From NCBI GenBank assembly GCA_963791615.1, contig CAWBTE010000008.1, positions 248,001 through 312,000 on the forward strand: a stretch of DNA of 64,000 bases, read 5' to 3'. This document shows positions 10,681-21,200 of the stretch, piece after piece; the stretch's first letter is position 1, and every line of letters starts with the position of its first letter. The position numbers and the translations under genes are program-made. This DNA is from CAILZL01 sp963791615. Its GTDB lineage: Bacteria > Pseudomonadota > Gammaproteobacteria > Steroidobacterales > Steroidobacteraceae. The notes beneath the pieces were generated by a model. That model made no database searches. It worked only from the letters and a program-made list of their open reading frames with translations, and was not told the DNA's origin.

Positions 10681-11276
10681 TTAAAAGCCTGTGTGGGTTT
10701 TTTGCAATAAAATCATTCCAGCTATTTTCTTTTTTTTCCACCTTCTTTTTAATGTTGCTGGTTCTGCCGGTAATTTGCCCTGGAAATGATGGCAGATGGC
10801 AACTGCTAAAGCATCTGTAGCATCGAAATATTTAGGTCTTTCTTTAAGGGAAAGTATATGCTGCAGCATTTTCCAGACCTGTTCTTTATCTGCATTACCA
10901 TTACCGGTTATAGATTGTTTTACTTTTTTAGGAGAGTATTCTGTAACTTCTAATCCATGCGCATAGCTGCGGCTATGGCCACGCCCTGTGCCCGGCCCAG
11001 CTTCAGCATACTTTGTACATTTTTTCCAAAGAAAGGCGCTTCAATAGCAAACTCATGCTGGCTTGATATTTTGTACCAGCCGCATTACCGTGTTGAAAGA
11101 TCAGTTGAAGCTTTTATAAATATCTTTTCTTTCCCGAAAGTTTCAGCACACCCATTTCCAGCACTGCAACTTCACTTCCCTTTATGGCTATGATACCATA
11201 TCCCATAATAATTGTGCCGGGATCAATACCGAGGATTATTTTAGCGGGCTTTTGCAAAGGGACTGTATTTTTACAT
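10681..11276 (-). CDS. ruvC: Holliday junction endonuclease RuvC (frameshifted)
   Basis: Resolves Holliday junctions with RuvAB; the ruvB gene lies 21 kb downstream. Read on the minus strand from 11276, the protein begins near KIILGIDPGTIIMGYG, where the Asp of GIDPG is the first catalytic residue. It continues with FFGKNVQSMLKLGRAQG and ends with YFDATDALAVAICHHF, which holds the last catalytic Asp pair. The ATG at 11276 is followed at once by an out-of-frame base, and two or more further shifts (near 11110 and 10890) break the middle. The corrected product has about 198 residues. The gene is divergent from the flippase-like gene, with starts only 6 bases apart, so the two share a promoter region. 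Essentiality and pattern favour sequence error over decay. Confidence 0.85.
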
Positions 11277-11281
11277 GATCT

Positions 11282-12264
11282 ATGAAGCTGAACAAAAATA
11301 TCAAAATCTTCATCAACTATTTCCTTGGGCCATTATTGTTTGTATGGTTGTCTTATTCCATTTATAACCAGGTAAGCATCAGCCTGACCTGGAAGAAAAC
11401 ATGGCAATGGCATTCGCCAGTCTTTCAGCAGTCCGATAAGTATTTAATCTTGTGGCGGTATTCCTGTTGATGATAGTCAACTGGGGAATAGAAGCTTTCA
11501 AATGGAAATTATCCGTACAAAGAATTCAGCGGATAAGTTATTTTACTGCTTTCAAAGCCATATTATCCGGCACTTCATTTTCCGTCACTACGCCCAACCG
11601 GGTGGGTGAATATCTTAGGCAGGGTATTATATATGAATGAAGGAAACAGGCTCAAAGCCATTTCACTCACCATTGTCGGCAGTATCAGCCAGCTGATCAC
11701 AACATTATTCATGGGTTGGCTGGGTTTATATACTCTTCAAAAGCAGATAGAAGCCAGCAATATGCTGTCCGGTATATGGATACAGGTAATGATCTATGGG
11801 GTATTATTTGTGTTGTTAATTTTAACAGTATTTTATTTCAGGCTGTCCTGGATCATCAAATGGAAGACCGTTTGCCGGGAATGAGAAAATATACCTGGCT
11901 GGTAAAAGGACTGGAGGATTTCAATGCAACGTTGATGCTGCAACTTTTGTCTTTATCAGCGTTACGTTTTTTGGTTTTTATTATACAATATTACCTGTTG
12001 TTTCGTTTATTTAATGTGGATGTTACCTGGTGGCAGGGATTATGGGCGGTGAGTGTTTCGTTTTTAGTGATGGCGGTCATTCCGACCATCGCCTTATTTA
12101 CCGACCTGGGCTTGAGGGGGAAGTGAGTTTTAAATTGGTAGGATTGTTCAGCGGCAATACTATCTGGGATAGGCTTTGCCTCATTCAGTATCTGGTTCAT
12201 TAACCTGATCATTCCGGCACTGGCCGGAAGTTTATTAATTTTGAGCATAAAGAAGAATCTTTAA
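11282..12264 (+). CDS. Lysylphosphatidylglycerol synthase-type flippase-domain membrane protein (frameshifted)
   Basis: Polytopic inner-membrane protein resembling the UPF0104 / LPG-synthase transmembrane family (about seven to eight segments). Cues are the N-terminal FINYFLGPLLFVWLSYSIY segment, WGIEAFKWKLSVQRI, FKAILSGTSFSVTTPNRVGEYLRQG (the conserved family block near residue 100), then repeated hydrophobic helices. It is split across five frames (shifts near 11455, 11610, 11885, 12115 and 12170). The last frame ends LLILSIKKNL at 12264. Corrected length is about 327 residues, as expected. Members flip or bind lipids; the substrate here is unknown. It is divergent from ruvC and 11 bases upstream of the DUF3108 gene, probably in one operon. 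Confidence 0.7.
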
Positions 12265-12275
12265 GAATAATAATA

Positions 12276-13087
12276 ATGAAAGGATTTAAACTGATCGTTG
12301 TACCACTTATTGCACTGATGGCTTTTTCTACAAAGGCAGAAGCGCCTTTCGAGGAATTTTGCAGTATTAAGAATACGGCATTTAAAGCCGGGGAGAAAGT
12401 GACCTATACCGTCTATTATACTGTTGCAGGTATTTATATCAATGCCGGCACTGCTACATTTACCAATACACTGGAAACGCTGAATAATAAACCGGTTTAT
12501 CATATAGTAGGAGAAGGGAATACCAATTCTTCTTACGACTGGATATATAAAGTAAGGGATAAATACGAGACCTATATTGATACGTCCACGATGCAGCCAT
12601 TAAAATTTGTCCGCAATGTAAATGAAGGGGGGTATAAAAAATACCAGAATATTACTTTCAATAAAACCGCCAATACCGCCGTCACCAATGATGGTGTTTT
12701 CAAAGTACCCAGCCTGTGTGCAGGATGTGGTCAGCGCAGTATTTTATGCCCGTAATATTGATTTTTCAAAACTGAACCCGGAAAAATGACAAGATCGGTT
12801 TTTCCATGTTCCTGGATAATGAAGTATATAATATGTACATACGATACCTGGGAAAAGAAACGATCAAAACAAAATATGGTAAGTTTGATGCCATCAAGTT
12901 CAAACCATTATTGATCAAAGGAACTATTTTTGAAGGCGGTGAGAATATGACGGTATGGGTAACGGATGATGATAACCATATACCTGTCCGCATTGAAAGC
13001 CCGATTGTAGTGGGGAAAGTAAAAATGGATATGATGAACTATGAGAATATCCGTCATCCGCTGACATCGCTCATTAAAAGACGATAG
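12276..13087 (+). CDS. DUF3108 family exported protein (frameshifted)
   Basis: Signal peptide at residues 1-22 (MKGFKLIVVPLIALMAFSTKAEA), then a beta-rich DUF3108 domain with FKAGEKVTYTVYYTVAG near residue 35 and ending with a VWVTDDDNHIPVRIES block, the most conserved part of the family. Two shifts, near 12715 and 12783, split the middle (QDVVSAVFYARNIDFSKLNP lies in the second frame). Corrected length is about 270 residues. Families of this type are periplasmic and of unknown function. It starts 11 bases after the flippase-like gene, suggesting co-transcription and an envelope role. It converges with the metallo-hydrolase gene across a palindromic repeat. Confidence 0.75.
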
Positions 13088-13126
13088 GCCTCCCTTCCCG
13101 CCTCAGGCGCCACCAAAGGAGGGGCT
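13088..13126. repeat. GC-rich imperfect palindrome between convergent genes
   Basis: GCCTCCC ... GGAGGGGC arms with an internal GCCTCAGGCG segment form a hairpin in the 39-bp gap between two convergent stop codons. It is similar in composition to the palindromes found inside leuS and recQ. Confidence 0.6.
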
Positions 13127-14028
13127 TTACATTTCCGATAGTTTAAAAAAATCTTTTGCTCTTATACCTCTTTCTGTTTGCTGAAGGTTGCAGCATTCAT
13201 TGACAGGATCGTGTTCAAAGAAAAGCATATAATCATTTTCAACAGCTTCTTTTAAAAAGATTTCTTTTTTCACTCAATGTAGTAAGCGGGAACATGTCAT
13301 AAGCCATGACATAAGGAACAGGAATATGCCCTGCTGATGGAAGAAGGTCGGCCATGTAAACAATTGTTTTTTCTTTATATTGTATTTGCGGCAGCATCAT
13401 ACTGTCTGTATGCCCGCTGACAAATCTTATTGAAATATTTTCATTAAAATGAAACACTTGTCAATGTTCCAGCAGGATAGTCATGTGCCAACCGCCTTTT
13501 ATCTTTCATTATGCAAGCCGATGTGGTACAAATTTCAGTTGTCCGCTTTCTTTGTATCGGTAAAATATTTTCTTTCAGGAAAGAAGCTTTCTCTCTTTCA
13601 TTAGGGATGGTCGCCCATTCCCAGTGTGCTTCATTACTCCAGTAAATAGCATTTTTAAAAGCAGGTAACCAATTTATCTCCCTTCACGAACAATACTGCC
13701 ACCGCAATGATCAAAATGAAGATGAGTTAAAAAAACATCGGTAATATCATCTCGGTGAAAACCATATTTGGCTAATGATTTGTCCAGTGTATCATCACCA
13801 TGTAAGTAATAATAGCTAAAGAATTTTGCATCCTGTTTATCACCCATTACCATTATCAATCAGTATAAGCCGGTTTCCATCTTCGATCAGCAAACAACGC
13901 AATGCCCAGGAGCATAAATTATTTTCATCAGCCGGATTTATCTTGTTCCAGATACTTTTGGGCACAACACCAAACATAGCGCCGCCATCCAATTTGAAAT
14001 AGCCTGTGTTTATTGAATAGAGTTTCAT
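13127..14028 (-). CDS. MBL-fold metallo-hydrolase (frameshifted)
   Basis: Metallo-beta-lactamase fold hydrolase. On the minus strand it starts MKLYSINTGYFKLDGGAMFG at 14028. It then shows LLIEDGNRLILIDNG, the zinc motif THLHFDHCGG (HxHxDH) near 13725, and a second-half motif with SGHTDS and YMADLLPS near 13390. The C-terminus is EHDPVNECCNL...FFKLSEM, ending at 13127. It needs shifts near 13845, 13680, 13470 and 13255. Corrected length is about 300 residues. The combination of the GGAMFG start and HxHxDH is common in quorum-lactonase-like and general MBL hydrolases; the substrate is unknown. It converges with the DUF3108 gene. Confidence 0.8.
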
Positions 14029-14099
14029 CTTTACTAGTTTACTTGATGATACATAGCAGGTTTATTATAAGGGAAAATAAATTTCTCTTTTGCGAGGGA

Positions 14100-15451
14100 T
14101 TAGTGGGCTTTCTTTTTCAAAGCGGCAGCATAAAACAACAACAATAAACCAATAATAAAAAAGTAGCTAATGCCAGTACAGAATTTCGTTGCGACCCGTC
14201 AGCTCAGTAATGAAGCCAAAGCTGAAAATGCCGATCACTGCAGCTATCTTTTCTGTGACATCATAAAAACTGAAGAAAGAAGCAGTGTCTTTTGTTTCCG
14301 GCATCAGTTTGGAATACGTAGAGCGGCTTAACGATTGGATGCCTCCCATCACAAAACCAACAGAAGCGGCAAGACCATAAAATTCATAAATGCCACCTTA
14401 CAGGAAGAAGATAACCAACAACGCAAATGAATGATCCATAAGCTAACCACTAGCATCAATGCTTTCAGATTGCCAATTTTAGAAGACAACCAGGAAATAG
14501 TATAAGCACCGGGAATGGCAATCAATTGAATGATAAGAATGGCAATGATCAGGTTGGTGGTAGGTATCTCCAGTTCGCTTTTGCCATACAGCGCAGCCGC
14601 CAGCATTACAGTTTGCACACCCATATTATAAAAGAAGAATGCAAAAAGAAAACGTTTCAGCGACGGAAGCTGTTTTAAGCTGGTTCCATACTTTTTGCAG
14701 TTCTTTGTATCCTTTTGAAAGAAGCTGGTGTTTAAGATCGCCGGTACCCGCAGGTATTGGACTTTGGCAAACGGCTTAAGGAAAACTGACCGAAGCTCCA
14801 CCACCAGATACCTACCAGTAAAAATGAAAAGCGAAACTGGATAGTGGAAGCCGCATGATCATTTTCAAAACCGCCAAGAATGTCCGGTTTGAAAACACAA
14901 ATACAAAACAAATGATCTGTAATATCACACTGCCAATATATCCATATGCAAACCCCTTTGCGCTGATACTGTCTCGGTCTTCCGGCGCAGCTATCTCCGG
15001 CAGAAATGAATTATAAAAAACCTGGCTGCCCCAGAAGCCAACACAAGCCACTATAATGCAAAGAAGACCCAGGCCAACGGTGATGCGGTAGAATCGGTGG
15101 CGCCTGTTGGAGTATTAAAAAAGAAAAGCATGGCACAGGCGAGGCTTCCCATCGTCAAAAAGAAATTCATAAATTTTTTTTTGTTGCCTTTGTAATCGGC
15201 AATAGAGGAAAGCAGTGGCGACATGATGGCCACGATCAGCATAGCGAACGCCAGCGCATAATTATAGAGGGCGGTATTTACAAACTGTCTTCCTAAAAAC
15301 GTAACTGTTGTTTTGGATACAGCTTTGTCATCACGGCGATGGCTTCAAAGTAGGCCGGGAAAATAGTAGAAGTAATGACAAGATTATACGCTGAGTTGGC
15401 CCAGTCATACATTGCCCATCCGTTGATCACTTTTTTGGAAGCGGTTTGCAT
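14100..15451 (-). CDS. MFS transporter, UMF1 / Atg22-like (frameshifted)
   Basis: Twelve-helix permease. On the minus strand the N-terminus is MQTASKKVINGWAMYDWANS; the MYDWANSAY block is the signature of the UMF1/Atg22-like group. It continues with SPLLSSIADYKGNKKKFM (the loop 2-3 motif of MFS), FYNSFLPEIA, and a late block GGIQSLSRSTYSKLMPE, also typical of the group. The last helix ends LLLLFYAAALKKKAH at 14100. Frames change near 15290, 15050, 14810 and 14350, plus one near 14170. Corrected length is about 450 residues. The substrate is unknown; fungal relatives move amino acids out of vacuoles. It lies upstream of MBL on the same strand with a 71-base gap. Confidence 0.8.
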
Positions 15452-15558
15452 AAGAAGTTTATGGGTTTATACGCTCACAAGTTAATAAGTTCTGAGTATG
15501 CAGAGCCATTATCGTTTCTGCAAAACCGTAACTCATAATTCCTAACCCGTAAGTATCA

Positions 15559-16383
15559 TTATTCTTTGATAACGCCGGTAAGTAATAACACAAGGAGGAT
15601 AAGCCCGGCTATGATACGGTACCAGCCAAATACTTTGAACCCATACACCTTCAGGTAGTTGATAAAAAAACGGATCGCTATTATCGCTACAACAAAAGCC
15701 ATCAGGTTACCAAGGGCAAATGCGATAATATTATCTGTTGATTCAAGGATTATTTCATATCCTTTTCTTGCTGTTCCGCTTTGTTCCCATTTTTTTAAAA
15801 ACAAGGAATGAACCGTAGCGGCAAACATAGTAGGTACTGCCAGGAAAAAGGAAAACTCGGCAGCCAGGTTGCGGGTAAATTTTTGCTGCATACCACCGAT
15901 AATAGAAGCAGCGCTGCGGCTTACTCCAGGTATCATGGCGATAGTTTGCCAAATACCTACCAAAAAAGCTTTGCCATAGCTGATCTGTTCGTCTGATTCT
16001 ATCTTTGGCTTATTGAAAGCCCGGTCAATAAATAATAAAATGATACCGCCGGCCAGCATAGAGATAGTAACCGTGGTCGGGCTTTCGAGCAGTTTATCTA
16101 TTTTATCTGAAAAAAGATAACCAAGTACCAATGCCGGAATAACACCGACGATCAGTTTTACATAAAATTGCCAGCGGCTGAAGTCGAAAAATTTTTGCCA
16201 GTATAATACTACCACGGCCAGTATAGCGCCGAATTGTATAGATACTTCAAATAGTTTCGTGAATTCTTCTTTTTGTATGCCCAGCAGGGAACTGGCAATG
16301 ACCATGTGGCCGGTGGAAGAAACAGGAAGAAATTCAGTAAGCCCTTCTACAACGGCGATGATGATAGCTTGAAGAAAATCCAT
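15559..16383 (-). CDS. uppP: Undecaprenyl-diphosphatase UppP
   Basis: Integral membrane phosphatase that recycles undecaprenyl pyrophosphate to the monophosphate for peptidoglycan and polysaccharide synthesis; high activity gives bacitracin tolerance. Intact, 274 residues. It begins MDFLQAIIIAVVEGLTEFLPVSSTGH, containing the (E/Q)xxxE-type block EGLTEFLPVSSTGH at residues 13-26. The second signature PGVSRSAASIIGG is near residue 153, with the catalytic-site Arg in it. About eight hydrophobic segments follow. It starts 40 bases after a terminator that ends the DUF3098 transcript, so it is probably transcribed separately. Confidence 0.97.
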   Translation of the reverse strand: MDFLQAIIIAVVEGLTEFLPVSSTGHMVIASSLLGIQKEEFTKLFEVSIQFGAILAVVVLYWQKFFDFSRWQFYVKLIVGVIPALVLGYLFSDKIDKLLESPTTVTISMLAGGIILLFIDRAFNKPKIESDEQISYGKAFLVGIWQTIAMIPGVSRSAASIIGGMQQKFTRNLAAEFSFFLAVPTMFAATVHSLFLKKWEQSGTARKGYEIILESTDNIIAFALGNLMAFVVAIIAIRFFINYLKVYGFKVFGWYRIIAGLILLVLLLTGVIKE

Positions 16384-16423
16384 TGATTAGTTTGTAAATG
16401 ATAATAAGATGGCCGGAAAACTA

Positions 16424-16451
16424 AATAAAAAAAGCCGGTTTCACAACCGGC
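16424..16451 (-). terminator. Rho-independent terminator (minus strand)
   Basis: Read on the minus strand, GCCGGTT-GTGA-AACCGGC is followed by seven T. It lies 19 bases after the DUF3098 stop and upstream of uppP. Confidence 0.85.
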
Positions 16452-16469
16452 CTTCTTCAATTTTTTATT

Positions 16470-16709
16470 TTACCCTTTCGGTTTTCTGAATATGGCGAAT
16501 ATCTCTATAACAAGACCCGCCAGTATCAGGATAGGGGCTACAGTAATACGGGTGCTGCTATACACTTCTTTAGGATTAAATACATTGGGATCTTCGCTTT
16601 TACCACCGGCCAGCAGGAACATGCCAATAGCGATTACCACAGCACCGGCCAGCATCCATATATAGTTATCTTTTGAAAAGATGGAAGTTGTCGTTTTGTA
16701 TTCAGTCAT
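16470..16709 (-). CDS. DUF3098 family membrane protein
   Basis: Small two-helix inner-membrane protein of 79 residues. The start is taken at 16709 (MTEYKTTTSIFSKDN); a longer frame upstream lacks coding character. The helices are WMLAGAVVIAIGMFLLAGG and ITVAPILILAGLVIEIFAIF, separated by a loop with EDPNVFNPKEVYSS, the conserved core of DUF3098. It lies just downstream of ftsX on the same strand, the arrangement expected for this Bacteroidota family, so a role linked to FtsX or division is a guess from context only. Confidence 0.85.
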   Translation of the reverse strand: MTEYKTTTSIFSKDNYIWMLAGAVVIAIGMFLLAGGKSEDPNVFNPKEVYSSTRITVAPILILAGLVIEIFAIFRKPKG

Positions 16710-16842
16710 TTTTATACGATTTGGACATGCAATATAGGAAAAAGGGATGAAGTCGGAGGCCCGATGTATGAAAGAAGCTTGTAAGACAGAAATGACTTTA
16801 CTGGATGTAAAACGCCTTCCGACTTCTGACCTCATACTTCTA

Positions 16843-17716
16843 TTAATACAAATCGTCCAGTTTCATCTTCAGGTACTTTAGTACGCTGCGGTGCGTGCTG
16901 AACAGCGTGATACAAATACCCAGGATGATCAGGATAGAAAAAAGCAATAACAACATATTGTTATCACGGATCGTTTTCAGGTCTTCTATCTGGCTTTCGG
17001 CCAGCAGTATCAGCAGGTAAACGGCCACAGCCGCAATAGCCCCGCCAATAGCCCCGTTGATGATAGCACGTATATTCATCGGCTTGGCGATAAAACCACG
17101 GGTGGCGCCAACCATCTGCATCGTTTTGATCAGGAAACGGTTGCTGAACATGGCCAGCCTGATCGTATTATCAATTAATATGATCACCACTATGGCCAGT
17201 ACAATGGCGATGATAAGCATACCGATACTGATATTGCGCAGGTTCTCGCTCATTTTTCCTACCAATGCTTCAGGATATTCTACATTGCCCACCCAGGTCT
17301 GTTGTTTCAGATCAGCCTTGATGCTTAACAGTGAGTCCGTATTTAAGTATTGCTTCTTTACTTTGAAAAATATAGCATTGGGCAGGGGGTTAGCATCCAG
17401 CACCTTGTTCCAGTCGCTGTTGCCATCTGACATATATATTTCTTTGCCCTTTTCTTTAGTGACGTATTCTATCTTTTTTACATAAGGCTTTGCGCTGATA
17501 TACTCCATCAGTGCCACACTGTCTTTGGGGTTCAGGTCGCCGCGTAGAGAGGTCGCTTACTTCTATGTTTTCTTTGAAATAGTTGCCGAGTTTATTAGCG
17601 TTGATAACAAGCCATCCAATGATGCCGAGCAGGAAAAGAACCAGCGTCACGCCAACAATAGACATAAAATACGATGGTTTGCCGCGTTTGATAGAGGCCT
17701 TACCAGTTTGAGCCAT
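16843..17716 (-). CDS. ftsX: Cell division protein FtsX (one frameshift)
   Basis: Membrane subunit of the FtsEX complex, an ABC-type machine that couples division to activation of peptidoglycan hydrolases. On the minus strand it begins MAQTGKASIKRGKPSYFMS at 17716, followed by the first helix (VGVTLVLFLLGIIGWLVI). Next come the extracellular domain with YISAKPYVKKIEYVTKEKG and PNAIFFKV, and three C-terminal helices of the FtsX permease domain with the NRFLIKTMQMVGATRGFI coupling region. One shift near 17535 separates the first 65 residues from the rest. Corrected length is about 291 residues, normal. ftsE is not adjacent. DUF3098 follows on the same strand. Confidence 0.9.
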
Positions 17717-18019
17717 AGTAGTGGATTTAGAATATAACAGGTTAACGCCCCGCTTCAATTTATTCTATTTTATATCGGTAGCGGGGCAGGCAAAAATACA
17801 GATTCAGTGCTACAATCAGTATTTTTGCTGCCCATTTAAACGATGGCTGTGGACTGATATTGCCGCATGTTGTAAGATATTTGTTAAAGAATTTTTTTAA
17901 GCCGGCTGCATTGCTACTATGATCAACTGTTGCGTCGCACCCTTGTACTGCATATCAATGCTGAGCACAATTGGTGAGTCGTTAAAATAAATGCGATTCA
18001 ACAGCATAAGGGTTTTATT

Positions 18020-18057
18020 CCCTCCCGTCATTGCGGGCAAAGCGAAGCAAGGAGGGG
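18020..18057. repeat. Interspersed palindrome with CGTCATTGCGGGC core
   Basis: CCCTCC at 18020-18025 pairs with GGAGGG at 18051-18056 around a core reading CGTCATTGCGGGCAAAGCGA, a sequence type I know as recurrent in Bacteroidota genomes. Only this copy is obvious in the window. Confidence 0.5.
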
Positions 18058-18097
18058 CGAATTGAAGACAATATGAAAAAGAGCAACCGGGGTGGGT

Positions 18098-18162
18098 TGT
18101 TCAGCAGCGAGCAGAACCTTGAACGGAGCCCTTCACTTTGCTTAGGGTAAACTATAACGAAG
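18098..18162 (+). repeat. Interspersed repeat family B, copy 1
   Basis: Shares GAGCAGAACC, GGAGCCCTTC, CTTTGCT and GGTAAACT blocks in the same order with 44857-44934 and 54199-54265. All three copies are intergenic. Noncoding. Confidence 0.65.
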
Positions 18163-18212
18163 CTGATAGTAATTTAAAAGCCGGTAACAAAAAAACAATA
18201 TAAAGAATAGGA

Positions 18213-21200
18213 ATGGAATACGATTTCAGAAGAATAGAAAAAGTATGGCAGGATAAATGGAGAACATTGAATACTTATAAAGTAGAAAATGATTCTCCCA
18301 AACCCAAGTATTATGTGCTGGATATGTTCCCCTATCCAAGCGGCGCCGGGCTGCATGTAGGCCACCCACTTGGCTATATCGCTTCCGATATTTACAGTCG
18401 TTACAAAAGATTGAAAGGTTTCAATGTATTGCACCCGATGGGGTATGATGCCTTTGGTTTGCCTGCTGAACAGTATGCCATTGATCATGGCATTCATCCT
18501 GCTGTGTCGACGGCAAATAACATCAGCAACTTCCGCAGCCAGCTTAACAAGATCGGTTTTTCTTATGACTGGGACAGGGAAGTGAATACATCCAAACCAG
18601 GATATTATAAATGGACACAGTGGATCTTCCTGCAATTGTTTGGTTCATTTTATAGCCGGAAAGCCGGTAAGGCGGAAAGAATACAGGTATTGATCACCGC
18701 ATTTGAAAAAGAAGGAAACGCTGAATATGCAATGCCCAATGCTCAATATTATATTCAGCAATTCAATGCCAAGCAATGGAAGGGGTTTGATGAAAAAAAT
18801 CAGCAGGATATCCTGATGCAATATCGCCTGGCCTATTGCGGCATCGGCGAAGTGAACTGGTGCGAAGCGCTGGGAACTGTATTGGCCAATGATGAAGTAG
18901 TGAATGGAGTAAGCGAACGTGGCGGGTATCCCGTTGTAAAAAAGAAATTGCGACAATGGTATTTAAGAATAACAGAATACGCTGACCGTTTACTGGAAGG
19001 CCTGGAGAGAATCGAATTCAGTGATGCGATGAAAGAGATGCAGACCAACTGGATTGGGAAGTCGAGTGGTGCGGAGATCATGTTTCGGCTTGGTAAAGCC
19101 TCACCCCCAGCCCCTCTCCTGGTGGAGAGGGGAGATTCCCCAGAACCTGTAGTCTCTGAAAAATTCTTTAAAACCGCGGATAAGAAGAACTGGGGAATAT
19201 TAAAAGACTACTCTAGGGAAAACAGGAAGAATAAAACAGAAGCAGAAGATATTTTATGGCAGGAATTGCGCAATAACCAGCTTGGTCATAAAGTAAGAAG
19301 ACAGCATGTTATTGATGGTTTCATCATTGATTTTGCTTTTCTGCAAAAAAGATTACTGATTGAAGTGGATGGAGGATACCATGAAGAGAAAGACCAAAAA
19401 ATGTATGATGAAGCAAGAACAGAATACTTAACAGTATCCGGGTATAACGTATTACGGTTTACGAATGATCAGATAATAAAGAACAAAGACGAAGTAATAG
19501 GAAAGATCAAAGAAGAGTTAGATCGCCGGTCATCGGAGGGTTCCAACACTCCCCTCTCCGGCATGAGAGGGGTTGGGGGTGAGGCCTTAGAGCTCAAAGT
19601 CTATACCACCCGGCCCGATACCATCTTCGGTGTTGACTTCATGGTAATAGCCCCCGAGCATGAACTGGTAGAAAAAATAAAGAGTGAAGAACAGGCAGCA
19701 GCCGTAGAAGAATATATCGCCTATGTAAAAAGCCGCAGTGAACGGGAGCGGATGGCGGAGAAAAAGATCTCAGGCATGTTTCACCGGGTCTTATGCTATC
19801 AATCCCTTTAATGGAAGAGCAATTCCCATCTGGATAAGTGAGTATGTGCTGGCAGGATATGGTACCGGAGCTATCATGGCGGTGCCCTGTGGTGATGAAC
19901 GCGACCATAAATTTGCGCAGCATTTTAATATTCCCATCACCAACATCATTGGTAAATATTATAATGGCGAAGAAGCCAATCCGACCAAAGATGCTATACT
20001 GGAGAACAGCGATTTTCTTAATGGCATGGTGATGAAAGATGCGATTGATGTAGCGATAAACAAAATTGAAGAAATTGGAATTGGCAAGCGAAAAGTAAAT
20101 TATAAAATGCGGGATGCGGCATTCAGCCGTCAGCGTTACTGGGGTGAGCCATTTCCCATCAAATGGATCAATGGCATTGCTTATCCTTTAGATGAAAGCG
20201 AACTGCCATTGGAATTGCCGAATGTAGATAGCTATAAACCGGGACCGGAAGGAGAAGGGCCATTGGCAAATATCCCGGAATGGATCCACAAGAAAGTAAA
20301 ACTTACAACACCTCCCCAAACCCCTCCGAAGGAGGGGCTTGCCAACACACAAAGCCAGCTTATCGGAGACTCCGAAATAAAACAAGACCTCAAACAATCG
20401 GAGTCTGAAGTCTCCCCCTTGGGGAGAGATTTAAAGGGGGCTTTAGAAACGAATACAATGCCGGGTTATGCAGGTTCTTCCTGGTATTTTCTCCGCTACA
20501 TGGACCCTCATAATGATAAAGCATTTTGCGACCGCAAAGTTTCTGATTACTGGGGGCAGGTTGATCTCTACATTGGAGGTACAGAACATGCCGTAGGCCA
20601 TTTGCTCTACAGCCGTATGTGGACAAAAACATTGTATGATCTTGGATATATCGGGCATGATGAGCCGTATAAGAAGTTGGTGAACCAGGGGATGATACAG
20701 GGGAGTAGCAGATTTGTATATAGAGTTAATAGAAAAGGTATTGAGAAGATTTTTTCTAAATTTTTGGAAAACTATTATTATGATTTAAACTTCCAGAAGG
20801 AATATGTTGTAGGAGATTTTGTTTTTGATTTTGGAAATATTGAATCAAAGATTTTAATTGAAATTAAAAGCCAAAAACTTATTAGTAAGACATTGGAAAT
20901 TTTGGAGAAATTAGAAATTGATTCGAGAATTTTGCTAATTAGCAACGAAGAATTTATTGACAATTACATTAAAGGGAATGCAATTGAGTTAAAAAATTGG
21001 TTTGATAAGATTTTGGGGCATCAAGAAAAAATATATGCATCAAAATTTACAGAGACGGATGATATATTTGTTTCGAAGGATTTACTGACCCATGAAAATA
21101 AATTAGAGGTGACTCCAGTTGATTATGTGAATGGTTTACTTGACGATGAGGTTGACGCATTACATGTGGATGTGAATATTGTTGATGGGCTTGAATTAAA

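Larger units (their letters stand above)
17717..18212. other. Intergenic region with two interspersed repeats
   Basis: About 500 bases between the divergent ftsX and leuS genes with no credible gene. It holds two repeated sequences, listed separately at 18020 and 18098. The remaining AT-rich part must contain the promoters of both genes, but no clear box was seen. Confidence 0.6.

Noticed and set aside
19099..21060. The leuS insertions as inteins
   Set aside because: No Cys, Ser or Thr at the N-terminal junction with the intein block, no His-Asn end, and the cassette is bordered by inverted repeats that inteins do not have.
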